From Dryas octopetala (lineage: Eukaryota; Streptophyta; Magnoliopsida; Rosales; Rosaceae), in contig OY992839.1 of the NCBI GenBank assembly GCA_963921425.1, positions 3,784,501-3,848,500 of the forward strand: a stretch of 64,000 nucleotides of DNA, in the 5' to 3' direction. The translations under genes were made by a program, and so were the position numbers. The notes below the pieces were generated by a model. It had not been told where the DNA came from. It was given only the letters and a program-made list of their open reading frames with translations, and ran no database searches. Of this stretch, positions 12,901 through 23,241 are shown one piece after another; position 1 is the first letter of the stretch, and every line of letters begins with the position of its first letter.

Positions 12901-13518
12901 TAGGGCCGGTCCGAGGATTTAGGTGGCCCTAGGCAAGAAAAAAATTTGAGGCCCTTTGCCCATTCAATAACTAAAATTAATTAACCAAAAAATCAATAAG
13001 CAATTTATCAATTTAATAAGAGAAATTAAAAAAATAGAACTGATTTGAATTAATTGAGAATCTTTAAGTATACAAAAGCTGAAGTCAGTTTTAAAGATAA
13101 CTAATACATGTAGCAAGTTTTAGGCTGTAAGTAGCAAGCTTCTTGGCAATCTATATTCCAAATTCTCTGCTAACAAACCTTTGTTACCAAATTAGAGAGC
13201 TTTTTTACTCCTCGATATTAATTAAAGGAAGCAAAGTGTAAAGCAATTAAGAAGAATAGTCGAATGGATAAAGGAGACCCTGGACTATGAGATTGAGAGT
13301 GATGAAGAAGAATGAATAGTTGACAAGGAATAGTTAGAGAAGGAAGATGATTAAAGGAATAGTCGATGAATGAAGAAGGCTTAAACTAAAAATAGAAGTA
13401 GTAAAAAAGGTTTTTTTTTTTTTTTTTAATCAAGAAGTCCAACTTAGAAGTTAGAAGCCCTTTGGGTGGGTGGGCCCTAGGCGGTCGCCCAGCTCGCCTA
13501 CTCTCAGGGCCGGCCCTG
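12901..13518. mobile_element. Non-autonomous hAT-like element, 618 bp
   Basis: The ends are TAGGGCCGGTCC on the left and, in reverse complement, CAGGGCCGGCCC on the right. The flanking 8-mers are AGGATCAT (12893-12900) and AGGGTCAT (13519-13526), one mismatch. An 8-bp duplication with short G/C-rich inverted ends is typical of hAT elements. No transposase coding capacity is visible; the body contains GA-rich sequence and a T run. Confidence 0.72.
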
Positions 13519-13769
13519 AGGGTCATGACAGCAACAAATTAAAATAATAAATAAAATGTAATAAATTAACATTGAATTTTGAGAGTATGAATTATATTGC
13601 GCATATATATATGCAAACAAATGATTTACGTAATGAATTGGTTTTCTCTTGCTTTTGGTCTGTCCCTTGTCTTGTACTTGGCACTACATATAGAAAGTAA
13701 GCCCAAATATAAAATCACACCCACAAGTAAGCAACAAAAATATATCCATGTTTAATAACAGATGCCTTT

Positions 13770-13792
13770 CTCATAGGAAAAAAAAAAAAAAG
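13770..13792 (+). mobile_element. PolyA micro-insertion
   Basis: Insert CTCATAGG plus 14 A and a G, between AACAGATGCCTTT (13757-13769) and AACAGATGACTTT (13793-13805), a 12 of 13 match. Confidence 0.65.
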
Positions 13793-13815
13793 AACAGATG
13801 ACTTTAGTTTAAGCC

Positions 13816-13818
<3 letters not shown>

Positions 13819-13856
<38 letters not shown>
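13819..13856. repeat. AG microsatellite
   Basis: Nineteen consecutive AG dinucleotides without interruption, likely polymorphic in length. Confidence 0.95.
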
Positions 13857-13859
<3 letters not shown>

Positions 13860-14794
13860 AATAAATGGGTTGACAGATGATGCTGGTGGAGTGCTGTAGT
13901 TATATATGTTTTCATTATTTTAATTATTATTACTAATTAAAGAAGTATAAATGAATTAATTAATAAAGAGTAGAGTACCCCTTTTCATAAATATTCATTT
14001 GCTTTGTTTGCATTCAATATTTTGTCGAAAACCAGAAGTTGTGAAACAAGCGGCGTAATAATAAAAAAAAAAAAAAAGAAGAAAGAATTCATGTTCCTAC
14101 AGCCTACGCGAGGTTGGCATCATTCTCCCAAAAAAACAACCTAGCTAGCTCCATATACCCCCAGTGAATTCTCAACTTTAATTACTTAATTAATATAAGA
14201 AATAAGTACTCTATACTACACTTTACTTATTGTTTGTAACATGTAATACACATATTTAAAATATTTAACAATCATGTTACTTTGAGAGTGGATTGGTTAC
14301 TCATTTCTTGGTACCAGTTTGGTATAGGCTTTTTATCTTAGCCATCCAAGCAATCCAATGGTTACTAATTTTTTAATTTTTCAAAACTCTCTTAAACTCT
14401 CTCACGTATTTTTCTCCCTCATTTCTGAAATTTATCTTCTCTTTCATCACTCTATTTCTCTCTCCCCAAGCACTCTCTCTCTGTTCTCTCTTGCTCTCTC
14501 TCGCTGCAACTTTCCTCGACCCCGTGTGTGTGCATCCGGCCATGAATGGCGACGAGAGGACCACCCCTGAGTTCCTCTCTCTTCCCTCTTCATCTATGTG
14601 AGCTCGGAACACCCAGTAACCCCCAAACCCGATCGGAGCCCTGATGTTGACTCTGATCTCGGCCTTGTCGCAACGTTGCTGAAGAACAAGTCAAGTTCCT
14701 CACTATAACAACGCCTAGAAAGTTATTGGGGAAGCCAACTCCAGCCTCATGTCTTCCTTATCAGTAGTAGGTTCTTGATTTTTTTTGTTTAGTT

Positions 14795-15010
14795 CAGTTT
14801 CTGAAACTGTAGAAAACTGCAGTTTCTAGAACTGCAAGTAAACTGAAACTGTATAAACTGCAATTTCTGAAACTGTAAAAACTGTAATTTCTGGAACTAC
14901 AAATGAACTGAAACTGCAGTTTATTGGAGTTGCAGACTTACAGTTGCAGTTACTAACTGCAGGTGAAACTGCAGTTTATTGGAGTTGCGGACTTGCAGTT
15001 TCAGCTTCCG
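14795..15010. repeat. Degenerate minisatellite of the GAAACTGCAG type
   Basis: Repeated short blocks built from CTGAAACTG, CTGCAGTTT and AACTGCAA, often as local palindromes such as AAACTGCAGTTT. A longer block containing CTGCAGTTTATTGGAGTTGC occurs twice about 45 bp apart (near 14918 and 14970). No coding or regulatory role is evident. Confidence 0.65.
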
Positions 15011-15297
15011 TTTCCGTTTTTTGGTGATGCGTTGATGCTGATATTTTGGAAAGTGTCTATATGTTATGTTTTTGTTATGTCTTTTTTTGGATGGTATTTT
15101 GGGATCTAGTGGTGGTGTGATGTCCACAAATGAAGAATGAGTTTGTGGTAGTTGGTCAGCAAAGGAAGAATGAGGCTTTAGGTGGTTTTGATTAATAAAA
15201 TTAGATGCCAATATCAGTATATTAACGGACTCTTAAGATAAAATCTTACTTTATTTTATTTATTATTATTATTATTTTTTCAATATTATAGCATAAC

Positions 15298-15318
15298 TTT
15301 TTTTTTTTTTGGCCAACT
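15298..15318 (-). mobile_element. PolyA micro-insertion, TTGGCC type
   Basis: The minus strand reads AGTTGGCC plus 13 A. Flanks are ATATTATAGCATAAC (15283-15297) and ATATTATGGCAGAAC (15319-15333), a 13 of 15 match, so this copy looks older than the one at 11552. Confidence 0.58.
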
Positions 15319-15794
15319 ATATTATGGCAGAACTGAGTTCGTCTTTATAATGCATATTGGTGACTTTATGATCATATGGTAAGGTAAGCATGGGCTGGTT
15401 TTGTTCCAAATGAAACCAAACCATGCACTGATATGCTGGTCCAAATCAAACTACTTATCGTTCTAATCAGTTTTTAAATTTGATAATCGAAACCAAGTCA
15501 AGCATTGTCCATGGGGACACTTCAGCTCTGCCTTTAATTCCAATATCATACTCTATCGAAGTTAGCAATATACACAAAGCGGTGCATCTCTGACAATATT
15601 AAACATTATTTAAACAAAACAAAATTGAAACATTAATGACCAAGAAAGCTTGACAATTGCTTCAGAGAGAAACATATAGTTTATATAAATGTTTAAAAAT
15701 CAGGTATGGAAGTTGAAGATTAGTTTCCCAAAATCAAGTAATAAGCTCGACAATTGCTAAGCACTCTAAGAAACGAAATTGAGTGTGTTTTGAG

Positions 15795-15904
15795 AGTGAG
15801 ATGGAGAAAATATACAGAGAAAATTTGAACAGACAATGGGAAATAGAAATAACATTTAAATGTGTATTGCCCCCCTCCCCCTAATAAAAAAAAAAAAAAA
15901 AAAG
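15795..15904 (+). mobile_element. Short polyA retro-insertion, 110 bp
   Basis: An insert ending in 18 A and a G lies between two exact 16-bp copies of TTGAGTGTGTTTTGAG (15779-15794 and 15905-15920). The body has a C-rich block just before the tail. It shows no tRNA promoter boxes, so it is more likely a truncated LINE end or a retrocopied transcript fragment than a SINE. Confidence 0.75.
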
Positions 15905-15936
15905 TTGAGTGTGTTTTGAGGAAATCCTTCAGATTT

Positions 15937-16448
15937 GGCCGAATGTCATTTTTGGTACCTGTACTTTTAAGAAATTTTCACTTTGGTCCTGTACTTTTAT
16001 TTTTAACGATTTTGGTCATGTACTTTCTATACATTAGCAATTAACTCTAAATAGTTAATATCACTTAAATTGTTGACATAAAATCTAACATGGAAGCACG
16101 TGCTTCGCACATGAGTGGTATTTCGAACATTTTAGTCCACCTAAATGCCTATATAATCTCATATCCACCATTTAATATAATTTTGATGTTGAAATTTCTT
16201 ATTTTTCCAAACTAATTGCTTTCAATGGCGGGTATGGTCGTGCATAGACATCCAGGTGTAATAAGATGTCCGAAATGCCACTCACATGCAAAGACGTTAG
16301 ATTTTTTATCATCAATTTAAACAAAGTTAAGGATTTGGATTTAATTGCTATTGTATCGGAAGTACATGACTGAAATTGCTAAAATTAAAAGAACAAGACT
16401 AAAATGAAAATTTCATGAAAGTACAGGGACCAAAAATATCATTTGGCC
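15937..16448. mobile_element. Mutator-like MITE, 512 bp
   Basis: Inverted ends GGCCGAATGTCATTTTTGG and, from the right, GGCCAAATGATATTTTTGG open an inverted repeat that extends imperfectly over most of the element. The flanks are TTCAGATTT (15928-15936) and TTGAGATTT (16449-16457), 8 of 9 identical, matching the 9-bp duplication of Mutator-like elements. No protein is encoded. Confidence 0.72.
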
Positions 16449-16457
16449 TTGAGATTT

Positions 16458-17710
16458 TGTCTTAAAATTGGCCGGGCTAACCTTAATTTGTGGGTTGCTA
16501 TATTTTGTTAACCCAAATAAGCTTAAACCCATAAGTTTGAGGATGAGTTTTTCCGGCCTAACAAAGCATGCAAAGAAGCCTCTTGTTCAGCCACTTGATC
16601 CCGAGGATTACTTTGAGTTGGGCTAAACTTAAACTAAGCCCAGCCCATATACAAAGTTGGAGGGAGCTGCTTTTAAATCTTTGCCAAGCAAAGATAGCTT
16701 AACATATTGGCAGAGAAAATTTAGCCCAAAAGGTTTCTGGAACTATCAGGCAGAGTTTGATTTTGAATGTGTTTGAAATCGGATGAATTTCTGTTTTGGA
16801 GGATAGGTGTCTATACTATTATTATACCAATATCAGAGCAGATGCTATAAACAATGAGCCAAACTTTATTTGATGTTCAATATAGGATTGGAGTACTTCA
16901 ACAATATCAAAATTTGGCCCAATCCCATTCATCCTCAAATTTACTCCATCCACAAAGTGTTGCAAATTGGGACTCACAAATAATCTGACACAAATTGGGC
17001 CCCTCTTTCTTAGTCCTAATTCAATTGAACTCCTCTTTTAAAATTGTAACATTGAAATTGGAAAACACCATAAGAACATTAGCTTCAACCTGCAGTTATT
17101 TTTTTTTTTTTTGTTCAATCAAATCTTATTTGTATTCTTAATATTGCAGACTTGGATCCTCTCTAGTCTCTACCGATCCCATGCTTATGAGAATAATAGT
17201 GAATTTAGCTATGTCGTTCATCCGAACTCATGAATCTATTAATTTTTTTTTTATTATTATTTTTTTTTACAAGGAGAGAGTTTGGTTTTTTGTTTGTCTG
17301 AGGTTAAACACTAATATATTTCATCGTTTCTCCATTAGCCATCGCCGTCGACAAATCGTCCGAGACAATTGTCATTGGCCATCGCCGTTGTCAAATCGTC
17401 GGAAACAATTCTCATTGGTCGCCGTCGTGGACAAATTAAACCACTTTTTCGTTGGTCGTCGTTGTCATTGTCTCCTTCATTGCTCGTCGCTGTCATCGTC
17501 TCCTTCATTGCTCGTCGCCATCATTTTTACGAAAACTAATTCTATTTGGTTGTGCACTCGTGGGAATTCTCTGTGGCCACATATCTAACACTTTAGCATC
17601 CTTACTCCATAAGCATAGACGACAGAGATCCCAAGCTTAAGATCTACCCAAAATCTAAAATGAGAGAGAGTGGAAAAAAAAGAGGGAGAGAATAAAAACT
17701 AAATTCTGTT
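16458..17710. other. Intergenic with a CGTC-rich repeat patch
   Basis: No gene supported. At about 17335-17535 several copies of blocks such as TCATTGGCCATCGCCG and GTCTCCTTCATTGCTCGTCG recur. The open frame across them (17181-17588) reflects this repetition, not a known protein. Confidence 0.5.
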
Positions 17711-18123
17711 AGGACAGTATTTAGGTCACTCCTGCCCCATCTAACGGTCACCCTATTTTTTAAAATTTTGATCTAAAAAATGCCCGTAAATTATTAAAAC
17801 TATTCATTTTTTTAGATAACTTATTAAAATCTTTACAAAAAATTAAATCAATCAAAAATCATTTGGTTATATAATTATTGTCAATTAAGTAGAAAAAATC
17901 GATGGTTTCCAATTAAAAAGTGATTTTTTGACTAAATTATTGATTTTTTTATATTTAATCGATAGCAATTATATAACCAAACAATTTTCAATTAAGTTGA
18001 TTTTTGCATAAATGATCTATAATAAATGATCTATAAAGTGAACTGCTCCGATCATACACCAACATTACCAAAATTGTAATTTTAGGAGGTGAGATACCCC
18101 CAAAAGGTGACCCAAGTACTATC
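17711..18123. mobile_element. Candidate MITE with internal palindrome
   Basis: The left end AGTATTTAGGTCAC and the right end in reverse complement AGTACTTGGGTCACC form imperfect inverted ends. Inside (about 17840-18010) two arms sharing TTTGGTTATATAATT run in opposite directions. The flanks show no clear duplication, so this remains a candidate. Confidence 0.4.
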
Positions 18124-19832
18124 TATTATTTTATGGATAAAACATAAAAATATAGATTTATCTAAACTCAATTTGAAATTGGGATGAATTATTTTTAATA
18201 TTTTAAGTTTTTTTTTTGGATCAAATGTAAGATTAAAATAACTTATGTGGCAATGTCGATCATGTCATTAGGGCACCAACTATTAAGGTACTCTAACAAA
18301 TTAAATATCTATGGTAAGATAATAGTTGCTCTAACCATTTGTCCCACATTTTATTTTGAAAGTGACAAACTTTTGAGGAAGCAAATCCATATATATATAT
18401 TAGTAAAAATACTTTGAGAAATGCTAGTTGTCTTCTCCTTTATGCATTTTATTTGTGTTTGTTCTCTTCTCATGTTCATTTTGCAATATAGTTTCATAAT
18501 TGATTGAAATCATTTATTTTTCAAATCACCTTTTAAAGATTATTTATACAAAAAATTAACCAAATTGAAAAATCCTTTAGTTATCAATCTAATTGTTATA
18601 AAATAAATAAACAGTTTTGATAACAGTTATATTCACACTCTATTAAAATGAACAAAAAAAAAAAAAGAATGCACAAAAGGAGAATACAATTAACATTTCT
18701 CAAACACGTTTGCACTACTCATTTGCCTAATCCTAATCCCTTGAAAATATTCAATAAATATGAATATATCATTATCAAATTCGTTTTGGCCTTAAGAAAC
18801 TAGGATCAACATTATCACCAATTACCCTCTGCCTGTCTGGTGCAATTGAAAAATCAACCTGCATGTGTTTGGGTTCATATCCCATATAGTGCCTGTGACT
18901 GTGTATATTCTATCCTGAATTCCTGATTGGTTATGCACGTACGCTCAAAAACAAGATTCGCTTTCAATCTTGTCAATAATTAGGATATTTAGTGTCGAAA
19001 TCGTGTTCACATTTTTTGTTTTAGACTAATATAAGGAATCCGGTCCCATCCAACCCTCCATTTATTTGCTATATGCTATTGACGTGTACAGGTACTTGTG
19101 GCCCTTGTGCCATCAAAACTCAATCTATCTCAGAATATATTCCCTCTCAATTAATTGTAAAATGCCATTGATCTCCCACTATTTTAAATCATGTTGTTGT
19201 TTTTTACTTGCTAAAGTTTGTAATAAATTAATCATAAATTTAATTTTTGAAAGATTTTTAATTGCAAACTCAGTTCATTAAAAAAATTAAATTTTAGTCC
19301 AATTTATTTGTGTACGCGTAGGTAAAAATGAAAAAAATACACTACCGAGGGCTCGGCATGCCGAGCGCTTGATGGATCTACATTCATCTGCATTTGCATA
19401 TTTTTATATTACAGATGCCATTTTTTTAGTTTACAGATATCTTTTTTAGGTTACAAATAACATGTTTTAGGTTGTGGATGCATGTTTTAGCTTGTAAACT
19501 CATTTTCCGAGCGCTTGGCAAGTCCCACTAAATACTAAGTGGACAATTTAAATTTCTATTTAAGTTTTGAGCCGACTTAGAAATCGGCTTAACTTTCTTT
19601 TTTATTTTGAATTTCTAATTAAAGTACCCTAAAATTAAATCAACTTCAACTTATCATGATCATCAGCCTAGCTAGCTAGCTTGAGCTGATGATGAAGTTA
19701 AATCTATCCATTGGTGATACCTAGCGTACGTACGTTATTGAAGCTATATTACTTTATATATAAAGAGATGTCCACTTTTTTCTTGAACCAATCAAATTAG
19801 TAATTAAACAGTTACTGTTACTGGTTGGAGGT
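18124..19832. other. Intergenic, no gene seen
   Basis: AT-rich, with only short open frames. A small palindrome with ATCATCAGC/GCTGATGAT arms occurs near 19660-19695. No known microRNA, tRNA or protein gene recognised. Confidence 0.55.
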
Positions 19833-19841
19833 CTTGGAAAG

Positions 19842-20012
19842 GGACAAGTATCTCCTATCCATTTTCCTACCATACTTGGTACAAGGCTAAAATCTTAGCC
19901 ATTGAACTCATCTTTCTCTCCCTTCTTTTTCTCTTTCTACTCTCTCTTCAATGGCTAAGATTTTAGCCTTGTACCAAGCATGGTAGAGAAAATGGGTAGG
20001 GGATCTTTGTCC
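19842..20012. mobile_element. 171-bp palindromic MITE, Mutator-like
   Basis: Two arms of about 75 bp are near-perfect inverted copies (shared core CTTGGTACAAGGCTAAAATC) around a CT-rich loop. CTTGGAAAG stands on both sides (19833-19841 and 20013-20021), an exact 9-bp target duplication. The whole could fold as one hairpin. Confidence 0.78.
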
Positions 20013-20021
20013 CTTGGAAAG

Positions 20022-20606
20022 TTCTTAATCCCCTATCTATTAAATTGGAGCAGCCGTAAAAACAAAAAGGAAAAGTTGTTGAAGATAATGATCCCAATTA
20101 ATCGAAATAATAAACTCTGGTTAATTAACTTAATTGTAATTACTACCCTTCCCACTCACAAAGGGTCAGAAGGGTCAGAATGTAATTATATGTTCGATCG
20201 ACTAAGATTGACAGAAAAATATCTCTGCATGTCGACATTCCTTATATACATATAATGCCTTTTTTTTGTTTTTTTTTTGTCATTTTTCAAGTAAAAAAGT
20301 GAACCCCTAAATAAGGAACGCTTTATTCACATCTAGCTAAAAGCAATCTAGCTAGCTAGCTCGCATTTCGTTCAGCTAGTTCACGATCTGCAAAATTGTC
20401 TTAATTTCCAATCCTTCTATTAAGGTAATTCAATTTTTTTTTTTTTTTTATGAAATTCATTTCACATTATATTTTATTGATCAAAATCATCTATTTTTCT
20501 GGTCATCATTAAATGATCATTTTTATAAAAATTTTGATAAATAAAAAATTATTTGACCGTTGATTCATAATTAAGGGTATCACTCCAGTCTTTATATATA
20601 TATATA
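20022..20606. other. Intergenic, no gene seen
   Basis: AT-rich with T runs and TA repeats. The 91-codon open frame starting near 19980 begins inside the MITE and shows no protein features. Confidence 0.5.
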
Positions 20607-20765
20607 TTTTTTTTTTTTTGTACAAGAGGAGCCGAAGCCCAAAAGAAAAACTTAAACAACTACAACTCTAAGACAAGGAGTACCAAGAGCATCAGCAAAA
20701 AGTAAAGAGCAAGTGCCTCAGGAGAGGGGAAATCAAACCAATGAACATCAAAATCCCTCGCCACA
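20607..20765 (-). mobile_element. Probable truncated LINE 3' end
   Basis: Read on the minus strand, about 135 bp of non-repetitive sequence ends in GGGCTTCGGCTCCTCTTGTAC followed by a run of A. That is the look of a plant L1-type 3' end with its tail. TA repeats lie on both sides, which hides any target duplication. Confidence 0.45.
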
Positions 20766-20826
20766 TATATATATATATATTCTTCTACTATAGTAGCCAC
20801 GTGTATATATATATATACACACACAC

Positions 20827-21376
20827 TAGGGGTGGAATCGGTTCGGTAACGAAACTGATGTAGTTCAATCGACTACCGTACCGACATCGGTGATAAGGCC
20901 AGACTCGCAACCGCCATCGCCACCGACAAGTTCGGTTACCGACGACTTCGGTATCAGTGTTGGTCAGTCACATTCTCTCTCCTTTCTTTTCTTCTTCGAA
21001 AACATTGCCAAGTGCCAGCTCTATTATCTTCTTCTTCTCCAGCTCCTTCACTTGCAACACCGACGATGTTGCAACTGAGTAGTTTCAAGGAGGCAACACA
21101 ACACCGGTGACATTGCAGGCTTGCAGGTAGGTGTTGTTGAGCTTAGCGGTCGACGGTGAGACACTGAGACGCTGACAAGCACACGAGAAGAAGAAGAAGC
21201 AGGTTGGTCGGTATCAATTTGCTGACAATTTGAGATTTCCAAACCACCACCGTAACCGATAAGGGTCGGTTCGGTAGAGAATCGCCGCCTGTTGGATCAA
21301 TGTTCCGCCACCTCGATTTTTTTGGTTTGTTTTCGGCCGGTCGGATTCGATTTGTGGAAGACTTTTCCCAGCCCTA
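20827..21376. mobile_element. Candidate hAT-like non-autonomous element, 550 bp
   Basis: Ends TAGGGGTGG and, from the right, TAGGGCTGGG resemble hAT termini. The body contains several CGGTTCGGTAACC-like and CTTCGGT blocks in both orientations. The left flank is a TA/CA microsatellite, so an 8-bp target duplication cannot be made out. The open frames inside are short. Confidence 0.5.
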
Positions 21377-21980
21377 GTGTATATAATAATATTATATATA
21401 TACACAATTCAGTCCAAATTTGTGTTGGACCACCTCCTCGTCAATATTCATTTTTTGACTCTAGCTTGTACTAGGGGTACGTGAACCTCAATTTTTATCC
21501 TCACCCTGTGAGAACACAAAAAATATAAAATATGGAACTAATTACAACATCAATTTGTGATTAATTCATTAAAACATGTACTACGTACGAAGAGTAGTTT
21601 AGAATACTCGAATAATTCCCACTATCTCATGTTAGAATGTGAGATTAATCCCTAAAATCTAAAAGCAGTCCTATCCCCCTAATTTTATATACAAGAATCA
21701 TATCCCATAGTCAATAGTTAATAGTTACTTTATGATACAGTTGATCATAAAAACTTGATGCACATCTCACTACCTACTACACTCTCTCTCTCTCACCCTT
21801 AAGTCCTTAACACCTACCAAGCGGCAGATAAGCCCAGCAGGCCCTACCTCAAGGCCAAGCCCATGACCCACACTCAAGCACGTGCCAATCTCATTGGAGA
21901 CACTAATCAGTACTAGTGCTGACTAGTCCAACCGGTCATGAGCCTCCGCGTCGCACACACCAGAATAAACCACAGCAGGT
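21377..21980. other. Intergenic, no gene seen
   Basis: No coding or RNA gene recognised. The stretch runs into the promoter of the DUF506 gene; a G-box core CACGTG lies near 21880. Confidence 0.5.
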
Positions 21981-21986
21981 GCCACT

Positions 21987-22127
21987 GGATATGCTTCCAC
22001 GTGTACAGTCCCACTCGGATGCTTCCCCGTATATCCTCTAGTCTCTCCAGTTTTTAATCCCCAAACAGATAAAAGGCACATTTAACAAAAAAAAAAAAAA
22101 CAATTTCAACTTTCTATCCGAATATTC
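21987..22127 (+). promoter_or_regulatory. Two P1BS-like sites upstream of the DUF506 gene
   Basis: GGATATGC (21987-21994) and GAATATTC (22120-22127) both fit GNATATNC, the site bound by PHR1-type phosphate-starvation regulators. They lie 319 and 186 bp before the start codon. An ACGTG core lies between them, near 21998. Known binding specificity plus position suggests phosphate control; function is inference. Confidence 0.4.
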
Positions 22128-22305
22128 CCAAATAAATTCCTCCCAACGCTTCTTTTCTGTTTTACTCAGCACCATATCCATTTCTATTTAAGCTTCTCAC
22201 ATATTCTCCTTCTTAATCAAATTCTCTCCAATTACAACACAGAGCCACTTCATGTGAAACAAGGTGATAAAGAAGTAAATAGTAGTGATCAGCTGAAATT
22301 ATTCA

Positions 22306-23241
22306 ATGGCGGCTTGTTTTGTTAGAACGAAGAGAGTCACTTACCCGCTCGACGATAAGGTCAAGGCTCGACTCGTCGGCGGAGACAACTCCGAACTCAG
22401 CTACGTCAGCAGCGGCAGCGAACATTCCGGAGACGACTCGCCCTGTCTCTCTGAACTCGTTCACGATTTCCTCCAAGAGGAAGAGGATGAAGCGACCTCC
22501 GGCACTCGGTCTCCGGACAACGACGACTCCGAGTCGGACAGAGTCGACTCGGTCTCCGACCGTACGGACGCGATCGAGTGCGTTCTGAGGTCGGCGGCCG
22601 GTGCTGGAAATGCGACGGACTCGTACGCGAAGCTGCTTCGTGCTCAGGTCTCCGAAGCGGTGGAGACGTTCTCGTGCCTGAGATCCAGCAAGTCCGCTCT
22701 GCAGCGAAGCGTGATGACATTTCTGAGAGGCTTAGGGCACAATGCGGCGATCTGCAAGACGAGCTGGACCTCCTCCGGCAGCCTCACCGCCGGCAGCTAC
22801 GAGTTCATCGACGTCGTCGCGGCGGTCCAGCCGAGCTCCTCCACGTGGCAGAAGCGGTACTTCGTGGACCTCGACTTCGTCGCTGAGTTCGAGATCGCGC
22901 GGCCTTCGACTCAGTACTCGAGGCTCGTCCAATCACTCCCTATCGATTTCGTCGGAGGATCCGACGACCTGAAGCGGATCGTCCGAGTCATGTGCGACGC
23001 GGCCAAGAGATCGCTGAGGAGCAGAGAGCTCTCCGTGCCTCCGTGGAGAAAAAACCGTTACATGCAGAACAAGTGGTTCGGTCCGTATAAACGGACCGTC
23101 AATCCGGTTCCGGAGAAAAAACCATTCTCGCGAATCCCTCCCGCTTTCGCTCCGGTCTCTGGCGCTAACTGCCGTTTCGTTGGCTTCGACGACGCCGTAT
23201 CGGACTCTACCGTCAACGGCCGCCTCTACGTCCGTACTTAG
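22306..23241 (+). CDS. DUF506 family protein (PDDEXK-like)
   Basis: Single-exon gene for a 311-aa protein, markedly more GC-rich than its surroundings. The family, also called PDDEXK_6, has a fold related to PD-(D/E)XK nucleases but no proven nuclease activity. Visible family blocks: acidic, serine-rich N-terminus with SELSYVSSGSEHSGD (about 29-43) and CLSELVHDFL (47-56); YEFIDVV (165-171); RYFVDLDFVAEFEIARP (184-200); LVQSLPIDFVG (207-217); MCDAAKRSLRSRELSVPPWRKNRYMQNKWFGPYKRT in the C-terminal third (229-264), with the conserved WRK and KWFGPYKR core. Arabidopsis relatives repress root-hair elongation and include calmodulin-binding, phosphate-responsive members. The start is the first ATG after a CTATTTAAG TATA-like box about 115 bp upstream. 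Which DUF506 subgroup this is cannot be settled here. Confidence 0.93.
   Translation: MAACFVRTKRVTYPLDDKVKARLVGGDNSELSYVSSGSEHSGDDSPCLSELVHDFLQEEEDEATSGTRSPDNDDSESDRVDSVSDRTDAIECVLRSAAGAGNATDSYAKLLRAQVSEAVETFSCLRSSKSALQRSVMTFLRGLGHNAAICKTSWTSSGSLTAGSYEFIDVVAAVQPSSSTWQKRYFVDLDFVAEFEIARPSTQYSRLVQSLPIDFVGGSDDLKRIVRVMCDAAKRSLRSRELSVPPWRKNRYMQNKWFGPYKRTVNPVPEKKPFSRIPPAFAPVSGANCRFVGFDDAVSDSTVNGRLYVRT

Larger units (their letters stand above)
13527..15778. other. Intergenic, no host gene seen
   Basis: Holds a polyA micro-insertion (13770), an AG microsatellite (13819-13856), a CT-rich patch (about 14390-14520), a GAAACTGCAG-type minisatellite (about 14795-15010) and another micro-insertion (15298). 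Open frames across the CT-rich patch are low-complexity and have no domain I recognise. Confidence 0.55.

Noticed and set aside
17181-17588. 135-codon open frame in the CGTC-rich patch
   Set aside because: Composed of repeated GTC-rich blocks; low complexity, no known family.
18640-18690. Another polyA micro-insertion near the A run at 18655
   Set aside because: The possible flanking repeat AATG(A/C)ACAAAA is short and itself A-rich, so it cannot be told from slippage.
22406-22972. Several overlapping open frames in the DUF506 gene
   Set aside because: GC-rich codon positions create open alternative frames; only the 311-aa frame has family motifs.
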